This document shows, in pieces, positions 1 to 5,077 of a DNA stretch of 5,168 nucleotides. The notes beneath the pieces are model-generated. The model was not told the origin of the DNA. It did not search any database and saw only the letters and a list, made by a program, of their open reading frames with translations. The position numbers were made by a program, and so were the translations under genes. This stretch comes from JBKQHQ01 sp052148715 (lineage in GTDB: Bacteria; Pseudomonadota; Alphaproteobacteria; Rhizobiales; Xanthobacteraceae), in contig JBKQHQ010000056.1 of assembly GCA_052148715.1 (NCBI GenBank), positions 1-5,168 on the forward strand, given 5' to 3'. How positions within the stretch are numbered: the first letter of the stretch is position 1; every line of letters begins with the position of its first letter.

Positions 1-193
1 GCGGCTGATCGGCATGGTCACGCTGCGGCCCTCCGTGGTCGCCGGCGCCGCACCGGCCCGCTCGCTGGCGCCCGCCATTAGGGTCGACGCAATCCGCGGG
101 TTCGCCGCAGCCAACCGTGTGTCGCTGCCGGAACGCGCCGGCAGCGACGACATAAAGGAGTCAATCGTCCGGATCATTTGCGTGCGCAAGTAA
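1..193 (+). CDS. C-terminal fragment of an unidentified protein (5' end outside window)
   Basis: This plus-strand frame is open from the window edge (first full codon at 2) to a TAA at 191-193, giving about 63 residues ending in VRIICVRK. I do not recognise the protein. The frame is supported by position-specific base composition. Over positions 1-177, G or C occurs at 51 of 59 third positions, 41 of 59 first positions and 33 of 59 second positions. That ranking is expected for a real gene in a GC-rich genome read on this strand. The opposite strand is also open here, but reading it would swap the first- and second-position values. The visible part is rich in Ala, Arg and Val, with no clear domain or membrane segment. 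It converges on the enoyl-CoA hydratase gene, with 49 bp between the two stop codons. A strong hairpin lies within its last codons. Assignment as coding is likely but not certain; function is unknown. Confidence 0.5.
   Translation, partial: RLIGMVTLRPSVVAGAAPARSLAPAIRVDAIRGFAAANRVSLPERAGSDDIKESIVRIICVRK
121..148. repeat. Perfect 11-bp inverted repeat (hairpin) near a 3' gene end
   Basis: The arms GTCGCTGCCGG (121-131) and CCGGCAGCGAC (138-148) are exact reverse complements around a 6-nt loop AACGCG, giving a very stable GC-rich stem. In the plus-strand RNA one further U-G pair (120/149) is possible. No T-run follows on either strand, so it is not a classical intrinsic terminator. It lies about 45 bp before the TAA of the unidentified plus-strand gene and about 95 bp beyond the stop of the minus-strand hydratase gene. 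It could protect or terminate either transcript, or be a dispersed palindromic element. The sequence alone does not decide. Confidence 0.6.
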
Positions 194-242
194 GAACGCG
201 CGTGAACCGTCTGGAGGACAGGCTTGCCGGCGCCTGCGGCCG

Positions 243-1016
243 CTATCTGTTCGTGAACTTTGGCGGGCGCTTCTCGACAAAGGCCGCCATGCCTTCCTTC
301 TGATCCTGCGTTGCGAACAGAGAGTGGAAGACGCGCCGCTCGAAGCGCACGCCTTCGGCGAGCGACGTCTCGAAGGCACGGTTCACGCTTTCTTTGGCGA
401 GCAGCACCGACGGCAGCGACATCGACGCAATGGTGTCGGCGGCCTTCATCGCCTCCTCCATCAGATTTGCGGCCGGGACTACACGGGCGACGAGGCCGGA
501 GCGCTCCGCCTCGGCCGCATCCATCATGCGGCCGGTGAGGATCAAGTCCATGGCCTTGGCCTTGCCGACCGCGCGGGTGAGCCGCTGGGTGCCGCCGATA
601 CCGGGGATGACGCCGAGCTTGATCTCGGGTTGACCGAACTTCGCATTGTCGGCGGCGATGATGAGATCGCAATGCATGGCAAGCTCGCAGCCGCCGCCGA
701 GCGCAAAGCCCGCAACCGCGGCCACGACCGGCTTGCGCGCCTGCGCCGTCCGGTCCCAGGTGGCGGCGAAATCGCCGGTCAGTGCATCGAAGAAGGACTT
801 GTCCGCCATCTCCTTGATGTCGGCGCCCGCCGCAAAGGCTTTCTCCGAGCCGGTGATGAGAACGCAACCGATCCCCGCATCGGCCTCGAAAGCGTCGATT
901 GCGGTGGCGAGCTCGCGCATCAAAGCCGCGTTGAGGGCGTTGAGCGCCTGCGGCCGGTTGAGCCGGATGATGCCGACCCTGCCGCGTGTTTCGACCAGGA
1001 TGTTCTCGTAGCTCAT
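243..1016 (-). CDS. Enoyl-CoA hydratase (crotonase family)
   Basis: The 257-residue product is a complete crotonase-fold enzyme, expected to hydrate trans-2-enoyl-CoA to 3-hydroxyacyl-CoA in beta-oxidation or related acyl-CoA catabolism in the cytoplasm. The two catalytic glutamates of rat mitochondrial enoyl-CoA hydratase (Glu144, Glu164) correspond to E111, in GGGCELAMHCD, and E131, in GQPEIKLG. They keep the 20-residue spacing. The oxyanion-hole residues fit A65 (in FAAGADI, 61-67) and G108. The C-terminal FVEKRPPKF motif (246-254) is typical of short-chain hydratases. The start at MSYENILVETRG is chosen over a longer upstream reading because it matches family N-termini and has GAGGAG 7 nt upstream; the longer reading would run back through mutM in another frame. 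It lies 11 nt after mutM in the same direction, so it is probably cotranscribed. Both glutamates favour hydratase over other crotonase activities, but exact substrate length is unknown. Confidence 0.93.
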   Translation of the reverse strand: MSYENILVETRGRVGIIRLNRPQALNALNAALMRELATAIDAFEADAGIGCVLITGSEKAFAAGADIKEMADKSFFDALTGDFAATWDRTAQARKPVVAAVAGFALGGGCELAMHCDLIIAADNAKFGQPEIKLGVIPGIGGTQRLTRAVGKAKAMDLILTGRMMDAAEAERSGLVARVVPAANLMEEAMKAADTIASMSLPSVLLAKESVNRAFETSLAEGVRFERRVFHSLFATQDQKEGMAAFVEKRPPKFTNR

Positions 1017-1023
1017 GTCATTT

Positions 1024-1029
1024 CTCCTC
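1024..1029 (-). promoter_or_regulatory. Ribosome binding site of the enoyl-CoA hydratase gene
   Basis: GAGGAG on the minus strand sits 7 nt before the ATG at 1016 and overlaps the TGA of mutM (1030-1028). This decides the start codon of the hydratase and suggests that ribosomes finishing mutM may help initiate it. An extra ATG at 1021 is only 2 nt from the site and reads just Met-Thr before a stop, so it is unlikely to be used. Confidence 0.8.
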
Positions 1030-1909
1030 ACTTCTGACAGACCGGGCACCAGAATGTCGAACGTCCGCCCTGAACGATCCGGCGCACCAGTCCTCGACAC
1101 CCGGGCGTGGGACAACGCTCGCCTTCGCGGTCGTAGACGCGAAAATTGTGCTGGAACAGGCCAAGCTCGCCGTCGGTACGGCGGTGGTCGCGCAGCGACG
1201 AGCCGCCAGCCTTGATCGCTTCGTTGAGCACCTCCTTGATGGCCTGGACCAGACGCTCGGCGCGCTCGGTCGGCGCCCCCGATCGCGTCGCCAAGGTCGA
1301 AGCGGCGCGCTTCGGCGAGAGGCGGGCCCGATGCAACGCCTCGCACACATAGATATTGCCGAGACCGGCAACGACGCGTTGGTCGCTCAAGGCGGCTTTT
1401 AGGCTTGTTTTCTTGTTGGCACAGCTATGCGCCAACATCGCCGCGTCGAAGGCATTGCCGAGCGGCTCTGGACCAAGCGCACGCAACAGCGGCTCATCCT
1501 CAAGCTCGGCGCGCCGCACGAGCTTCATGTAACCGAACCGGCGCGGATCGTTGAACGTGACGGTCGCGCCCGATGACATCGCGAATACAATGTGATCGTG
1601 CCGATCATCCTTTGATCGCGGATGGTGGAAGGCGCCGGGCACCGACGCCGCTGCCTCGTGCGAGACGCGGAACGATCCGGACATGCCGAGGTGCATCAGC
1701 AGCACGTCACCGGAGGACAAATCGGCGAGCAAATATTTTGCCCGCCGGCCGAGCCCGATGATCGACTTGCCTTCGAGCCGTTTGGCGAAGTCGCGTGGCA
1801 AGGCAAAACGCAGATCCGGCCGGCGCGCCACGACCGACAGGAACCGCGCGCCCTCCATGACCGGCTGGAGACCGCGGCGCACGGTTTCGACCTCGGGGAG
1901 CTCAGGCAT
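1028..1909 (-). CDS. mutM: Formamidopyrimidine-DNA glycosylase (Fpg/MutM)
   Basis: The 293-residue product is a bifunctional DNA glycosylase/AP lyase that removes 8-oxoguanine and ring-opened purines during base-excision repair. The start is fixed by chemistry. The catalytic nucleophile is Pro2, exposed after Met removal in MPELPEVETV, followed by catalytic Glu3. An in-frame ATG at 1921 would add four residues (MIPS) and bury the proline, so it is rejected. Other landmarks are the beta-hairpin Lys58 in RRAKYLL, the DPRRFG loop (121-126), the GLGNIY helix-two-turn-helix segment (182-187), and a C-terminal zinc finger with C266, C271, C288 and C291 and the DNA-contacting Arg283. The first cysteine pair is spaced CX4C (CPTPGC) instead of the CX2C of the E. 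coli enzyme. The gene is somewhat longer than the roughly 270-residue E. coli protein because of loops around 85-105 and 200-215. No strong Shine-Dalgarno is seen before it. It leads a two-gene operon with the hydratase and diverges from ubiE. Confidence 0.97.
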   Translation of the reverse strand: MPELPEVETVRRGLQPVMEGARFLSVVARRPDLRFALPRDFAKRLEGKSIIGLGRRAKYLLADLSSGDVLLMHLGMSGSFRVSHEAAASVPGAFHHPRSKDDRHDHIVFAMSSGATVTFNDPRRFGYMKLVRRAELEDEPLLRALGPEPLGNAFDAAMLAHSCANKKTSLKAALSDQRVVAGLGNIYVCEALHRARLSPKRAASTLATRSGAPTERAERLVQAIKEVLNEAIKAGGSSLRDHRRTDGELGLFQHNFRVYDREGERCPTPGCRGLVRRIVQGGRSTFWCPVCQK

Positions 1910-2000
1910 CGACGGGATCATTTCTTGCAGGAAGCGGGGGACTCGATTTGTAGCGCCCGCCATACCGCCGCGCTATGGTCCGCTCGCGAAAGGATCAAAG
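1910..2000. promoter_or_regulatory. Divergent mutM / ubiE intergenic region
   Basis: This 91-bp gap separates the divergent mutM and ubiE starts and must hold or overlap promoters for both operons unless they lie inside the genes. I see only weak candidates. On the plus strand TATGGT (1974-1979) resembles a -10 box, but no good -35 box lies at 16-18 bp upstream. On the minus strand TACAAA lies near 1943-1951 and likewise lacks a good -35 partner. No clear operator repeat is visible. Confidence 0.4.
1989..1994 (+). promoter_or_regulatory. Ribosome binding site of ubiE
   Basis: AAAGGA lies 6 nt before the ATG at 2001. It selects this start, MPETGPRESYFGYRRV, over the long in-frame extension upstream that would run back across the antisense side of mutM. 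Confidence 0.75.
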
Positions 2001-2765
2001 ATGCCCGAAACCGGCCCACGCGAAAGCTATTTCGGCTACCGTCGAGTGCCGCTCGAGCAGAAGCAGGCGCTGGTCGACGACGTATTCCACAGCGTGGCGC
2101 GACGCTACGACCTGATGAACGACCTGATGTCCGGCGGATTGCATCGCCTCTGGAAGGATGCGCTGGTGACGGCGATCCATCCGCCGCGCAGCGATCGCCC
2201 CTTCGCCTTGCTCGACGTGGCAGGTGGCACGGGCGACATCGCCTTTCGCACTTTGGCGGCGGGCGGCGCGGGCACGCGCGTGACGGTGGTCGATACCAAT
2301 TCCGACATGCTCGATGTTGGCCGCGCGCGCGCCGCCCAGTTGGGCGTCGCAGACGGCGTGACCTTCCTGGTCGGTAATGCTGAAGCGCTGCCGCTCGCTG
2401 ACGCGACCTACGACGCGGTCGCCATTGCCTTCGGAATCCGCAACGTGCCGCGCATCGAGCACGCGCTCGCCGAGGCCTTTCGCGTGCTGAAGATCGGCGG
2501 CCGCTTTGTCTGCCTCGAATTCTCGGCGGTCGACGTGCCCGGGCTCGATGCGCTCTACGAGCTCTATTCGTTCAACGTCATTCCCGTCCTTGGCCGGATC
2601 GTGACCGGTGACGGCGAGGCCTACCAATATCTCGTGGAATCCATTCGCGGCTTTCCGCGGCCGGAGGCGTTCGCCGCGATGCTGCGCGAAGCTGGATTCC
2701 GTCGCGTAAGCCATCGGCAAATGAGCGGCGGGGTGGTGGCCTTGCATTCCGGCTGGCGCTTGTGA
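2001..2765 (+). CDS. ubiE: Demethylmenaquinone/2-methoxy-6-polyprenyl-1,4-benzoquinol C-methyltransferase UbiE
   Basis: The 254-residue product is a class I S-adenosylmethionine-dependent methyltransferase that adds the C-methyl group to 2-methoxy-6-polyprenyl-1,4-benzoquinol in ubiquinone biosynthesis. In species that make menaquinone it also methylates demethylmenaquinone. The first UbiE signature is present as YDLMNDLMSGGLHRLW (36-51). The SAM-binding motif I is LLDVAGGTGDIAFR (70-83), with the acidic residue ending strand 2 at D98. The second signature region is RVLKIGGRFVCLEFS (161-175), where Ile164-Ala-type variation replaces the usual Pro after Lys (KIGG instead of KPGG). Length matches the 250-residue family norm. 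The gene is followed directly by ubiB with a 4-nt GTGA overlap, implying translational coupling, and both products act in the same pathway. UbiE is soluble but works on a membrane-embedded substrate. Since only ubiquinone genes are adjacent, the ubiquinone role is the safer one. Confidence 0.96.
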   Translation: MPETGPRESYFGYRRVPLEQKQALVDDVFHSVARRYDLMNDLMSGGLHRLWKDALVTAIHPPRSDRPFALLDVAGGTGDIAFRTLAAGGAGTRVTVVDTNSDMLDVGRARAAQLGVADGVTFLVGNAEALPLADATYDAVAIAFGIRNVPRIEHALAEAFRVLKIGGRFVCLEFSAVDVPGLDALYELYSFNVIPVLGRIVTGDGEAYQYLVESIRGFPRPEAFAAMLREAGFRRVSHRQMSGGVVALHSGWRL

Positions 2766-4333
2766 TCGCCGCATTTGGTCATCTTGCCCGCCTGGCGCGT
2801 GCCGGGTTTGTCTTTGCGCGCGAGGGCGTACTGAGCTTGATCGATCCCGCGCCGTTGCCACTCTCGGCGCGGACGGCGATCTCCCTCGCGCGCCTGTTGG
2901 AACGGCGCACGACCGACGCGAAGGCCAATCGTCTGGCGCTCGCGCTCACGCGGCTCGGGCCGAGCTACGTCAAGCTCGGCCAGTTTCTGGCAACGCGTCC
3001 GGACGTGGTCGGCATCGCCTTAGCGCGCGATCTCGAGCAGCTGCAGGACAACATGCCGCCCTTCGCGCAGGCGCAAGCCGAGGCCGTCATTGTGCATGCC
3101 CTCGGCAAGCCCGTGGCGGAGGTCTTCGCGACGTTCGGTCCGGCGGTGGCGGCCGCCTCCATTGCGCAAGTGCATCGGGCCGCGACCACAAGCGCTTCAG
3201 GCCCGCGCGCCGTGGCCGTGAAAATCCTGCGGCCCGGGGTGGAGCGGCGGTTCCGGCTCGACCTCGATGCTTTCTATTTTGCCGCCAGCAAGGCGGAAGC
3301 GTTCTCGGCGGAGGCACGGCGCCTGCGCCTGGTCGAGGTCGTCGATACGCTGGCGCGCTCCGTCGCCATCGAAATGGATTTCCGTCTGGAGGCGGCGGCG
3401 CTGTCGGAAATGGCGGAGAATACCAAGAACGATCCTGATTTTCGCGTTCCGGCCGTCGACTGGGACCGTACCGCGCGCGAGGTGCTCACGCTTGAATGGG
3501 TCGACGGGACGCCGCTCTCGCAACGGGCGGCGCTGCAAGCCAAGGGATTCGATCTGCCGCCACTCGCCCGCGCGGTGATCCAGACGTTTCTGCGCCATGC
3601 GTTGCGCGACGGCTTCTTTCATGCCGACATGCACCCCGGCAACTTGTTCGTCGACGATGCCGCACGGCTCGTCGCCGTTGATTTCGGCATCATGGGCCGG
3701 CTCAGCGTGAAAGAGCGGCGGTTTCTCGCCGAGATCCTCTACGGCTTCATCCTGCGCGACTATCGCCGCACCGCCGAGGTGCACTTCGAGGCCGGCTATG
3801 TGCCGCCGCATCATTCGATCGACAGCTTCGCCCAGGCGATCCGCGCGATCGGCGAGCCGATCCACAATCGCACCGCCGAGGAAATCTCGATGGCCCGGCT
3901 CCTCACCTTGTTGTTCGAGGTGACCGGCCTGTTCGACATGCGCACGCGGCCGGAACTGCTGCTGCTGCAGAAGACGATGGTGGTGGTCGAAGGCGTGGCG
4001 CGCTCGTTCGATCCAAAGCTCGACATGTGGACCACCGCCGCGCCGGTCGTGCGCGAATGGATGACGCGCAATCTCGGCCCGGCCGGCAAGCTCGAAAGCG
4101 CGGCGCAGGGCGCGCTCGAGATCGGACGCTTCATCGGCCACGCGCCGGGCTTGCTCACGCGCGGCGCCCGCGTGCTCGATCAGCTCGACGAGATCACCCG
4201 CGACGGCCTCGTGCTGTCGCCGCAAACCATCGCCGAGATCGGCAAAGCCGAAGCACGCCGCAACCGCTGGGCGGTCGTGGCGCTCTGGCTGATCGCAGCG
4301 CTGCTGCTCTGGATCGTCTTGCGCAGCCGATGA
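2762..4333 (+). CDS. ubiB: Ubiquinone biosynthesis protein UbiB (ABC1/ADCK/UbiB atypical kinase family)
   Basis: The 523-residue product belongs to the UbiB/COQ8 atypical kinase-like family. It supports ubiquinone biosynthesis through ATPase activity at the membrane, probably by helping extract lipid precursors; it is not regarded as the hydroxylase itself. Family motifs appear in order: KxGQ as K71-L-G-Q74 in YVKLGQF, the Ala-rich nucleotide loop AAASIAQVH (130-138), the ATP-binding lysine K154 in VAVK, acidic residues in the EMDFRLEA segment (204-211), the catalytic loop HADMHPGN (287-294, D289 and N294), and the metal-binding DFG (307-309). A hydrophobic segment at 503-520, flanked by arginines, is a C-terminal membrane anchor. 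The start is GTG at 2762, overlapping the ubiE stop as GTGA. No good Shine-Dalgarno is visible, so initiation probably depends on coupling. Length fits the family. Its stop codon TGA is also the first three bases of the operator repeats of the next operon. Confidence 0.96.
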   Translation: MIAAFGHLARLARAGFVFAREGVLSLIDPAPLPLSARTAISLARLLERRTTDAKANRLALALTRLGPSYVKLGQFLATRPDVVGIALARDLEQLQDNMPPFAQAQAEAVIVHALGKPVAEVFATFGPAVAAASIAQVHRAATTSASGPRAVAVKILRPGVERRFRLDLDAFYFAASKAEAFSAEARRLRLVEVVDTLARSVAIEMDFRLEAAALSEMAENTKNDPDFRVPAVDWDRTAREVLTLEWVDGTPLSQRAALQAKGFDLPPLARAVIQTFLRHALRDGFFHADMHPGNLFVDDAARLVAVDFGIMGRLSVKERRFLAEILYGFILRDYRRTAEVHFEAGYVPPHHSIDSFAQAIRAIGEPIHNRTAEEISMARLLTLLFEVTGLFDMRTRPELLLLQKTMVVVEGVARSFDPKLDMWTTAAPVVREWMTRNLGPAGKLESAAQGALEIGRFIGHAPGLLTRGARVLDQLDEITRDGLVLSPQTIAEIGKAEARRNRWAVVALWLIAALLLWIVLRSR

Positions 4334-4356
4334 TTGCATTGATTGCAATGCAATCA
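4331..4356. promoter_or_regulatory. Probable antitoxin operator: three 8-bp half-sites at 9-bp spacing
   Basis: TGATTGCA occurs exactly at 4331-4338 and 4340-4347, and its exact reverse complement TGCAATCA at 4349-4356, each separated by one base. The outer copies form a perfect 10-bp inverted repeat (4331-4340 and 4347-4356) around a 6-nt spacer. Ribbon-helix-helix antitoxins usually bind such repeated or inverted half-sites to repress their own operon, and an antitoxin of that type begins 30 bp downstream. The array begins at the ubiB stop codon and covers the predicted -35 box. Binding by the antitoxin is inferred, not shown. Confidence 0.65.
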
Positions 4357-4367
4357 GCGCCTATGAT
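4339..4367 (+). promoter_or_regulatory. Predicted sigma-70-type promoter of the toxin-antitoxin operon
   Basis: The -35 box TTGATT (4339-4344) and -10 box TATGAT (4362-4367) are separated by exactly 17 bp. They match the consensus boxes at 4 and 5 of 6 positions. The -35 lies inside the half-site array, so a bound repressor would block RNA polymerase. Transcription would start near 4374, leaving a leader of only about 12 nt. The surrounding 60 bases (4331-4390) contain 26 G/C by hand count, making an AT-rich island in a GC-rich window. Confidence 0.55.
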
Positions 4368-4375
4368 ATCGCGAA

Positions 4376-4380
4376 AGAGG
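4376..4380 (+). promoter_or_regulatory. Ribosome binding site of the antitoxin gene
   Basis: AGAGG lies 5 nt before the ATG at 4386 and supports that start. The toxin gene behind it has no comparable site, so antitoxin is expected to be translated more strongly than toxin, the usual arrangement. Confidence 0.6.
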
Positions 4381-4385
4381 TTCAA

Positions 4386-4649
4386 ATGGCGAGTTTGACG
4401 ATCCGCAAGCTGGACGAGAACTTGAAGAAACGTTTGCGTCTTCAGGCCGCGCGGCATGGACGTTCCATGGAGGAGGAAGCACGATTGCTGCTCGCTGCCG
4501 GGCTGAAACGCACGCCACCCGCGGCGGGGAACGTCGCCGATGCAATTGCCGCAATTGTTGATCCGATCGGCGGCATCGAGCTTGATCTTCCTCCGCGCAG
4601 CCCGACGAGCGAGCCGCCTCGTTTCGACGATTGGCCCGATGCGACATGA
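4386..4649 (+). CDS. FitA/VapB-type ribbon-helix-helix antitoxin
   Basis: The 87-residue product looks like an antitoxin of the FitA-like group of VapB proteins. Residues 3-9 (SLTIRKL) fit the DNA-binding beta strand. The segment 10-24 fits helix A, and 27-40 (SMEEEARLLLAAGL) fits helix B of a ribbon-helix-helix fold. The phrase ARHGRSMEEEAR is characteristic of this family. The C-terminal half, with a helix at 49-58 and an extended Pro-rich tail ending PPRFDDWPDAT, would wrap around the toxin and block its active site; an Arg such as R79 could enter the pocket, by analogy with FitAB. The gene starts with a good ribosome binding site and overlaps the toxin by ATGA, as is usual for such pairs. 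Autoregulation through the upstream half-sites is inferred. The partner and order make antitoxin the strong reading; the exact subfamily is less certain. Confidence 0.88.
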   Translation: MASLTIRKLDENLKKRLRLQAARHGRSMEEEARLLLAAGLKRTPPAAGNVADAIAAIVDPIGGIELDLPPRSPTSEPPRFDDWPDAT

Positions 4650-5077
4650 TCGTTCTCGACACCAATGTCGTTTCCGAAGTCATGAAGCCGCCCGCGTCGC
4701 GATCGGCCAAAGTTTCCGCATGGCTGCGGTCGTACCAGACGGCTGAAGTGTTCACGACGACCATTTCGCTTGCTGAAGTGCTCGCCGGTATCGCGATGCT
4801 GCCGCAGGGAAAGCGCAGAATCGAGATGCGGGAAGCGGCTGACAAGATATTTTCGACCGTATTTCCGCAGCGAATTCTGCCGTTCGACGAAGCGGCCGCC
4901 GCGGTGTTTGCCGACATCATGACGGTTCGGCGCAGAAAGGGCCTTACATTCGATGCGCTCGACGTTCAAATCGCGGCCATCGCGAAGTCGCGTGGCATGA
5001 CAGTCGCCACCCGCAACGCGGTTGATTTTGCGGATAGCGGAATCGAGGTCATCGATCCCTGGAGCGATGAGAGCTGA
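4646..5077 (+). CDS. FitB/VapC-type PIN-domain ribonuclease toxin
   Basis: The 143-residue product is a PIN-domain toxin, expected to be a Mg2+-dependent RNase that cuts RNA when its antitoxin is lost. Known VapC relatives cut initiator tRNA or other tRNAs, or 23S rRNA; the target here cannot be read from sequence. The acidic active-site set is complete: D5 in MIVLDTNVVSE, E44 in ISLAEVLAG, D106 in LDVQIAAIA, and D127 in ATRNAVDF. Nothing suggests inactivation, and length fits FitB (about 140 residues). The ATG at 4646 is preferred over the TTG at 4631, because the family begins at M-(I/V)-L-D-T-N and because ATGA overlap with the antitoxin is normal. G/C is 35 of 60 in 4641-4700 and 34 of 60 in 4741-4800, against 42 of 60 in ubiB at 3481-3540, which hints at separate origin. 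The stop codon overlaps the coaBC start (TGATG). Confidence 0.9.
   Translation: MIVLDTNVVSEVMKPPASRSAKVSAWLRSYQTAEVFTTTISLAEVLAGIAMLPQGKRRIEMREAADKIFSTVFPQRILPFDEAAAAVFADIMTVRRRKGLTFDALDVQIAAIAKSRGMTVATRNAVDFADSGIEVIDPWSDES

Noticed and set aside
1..177. Open minus-strand frame from an ATG at 177 to the window edge (59 codons, beginning MIRTIDSFMSSLP).
   Set aside because: It shares third positions with the plus-strand frame, so it also shows high third-position GC, but its first positions would be less GC-rich (33/59) than its second positions (41/59), the reverse of a real gene. No ribosome binding site precedes it.
324..1037. Long plus-strand open frame (237 codons) opposite the hydratase gene.
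   Set aside because: It is antisense to a gene with clear catalytic motifs. Long antisense frames are expected in GC-rich coding DNA, and the His/Arg/Gly-rich product resembles no family.
1910..1963. In-frame N-terminal extension of mutM, including an ATG at 1921.
   Set aside because: MutM needs Pro as its first residue after Met removal, so MPELPE at 1909 must be the start.
1683..2000. In-frame upstream extension of ubiE by 106 codons.
   Set aside because: It overlaps the 5' half of mutM in antisense, the extra residues do not resemble UbiE, and the ATG at 2001 has a good ribosome binding site.
3197..4348. Long minus-strand open frame (383 codons) opposite ubiB, and another at 1995-2861 opposite ubiE.
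   Set aside because: Both mirror well-supported genes. Their products are rich in His, Arg, Gln and Asp without recognisable motifs, typical of antisense shadows.
4331..4356. Intrinsic terminator after ubiB formed by the inverted repeat.
   Set aside because: The arms are AT-rich and no T-run follows; the promoter elements and repeated half-sites fit an operator better.
4541..4560. Repeated GCAATTG in the antitoxin gene.
   Set aside because: It encodes Ala-Ile pairs in the predicted helix (ADAIAAIV) and is explained by codon choice; the spacing does not match the operator array.
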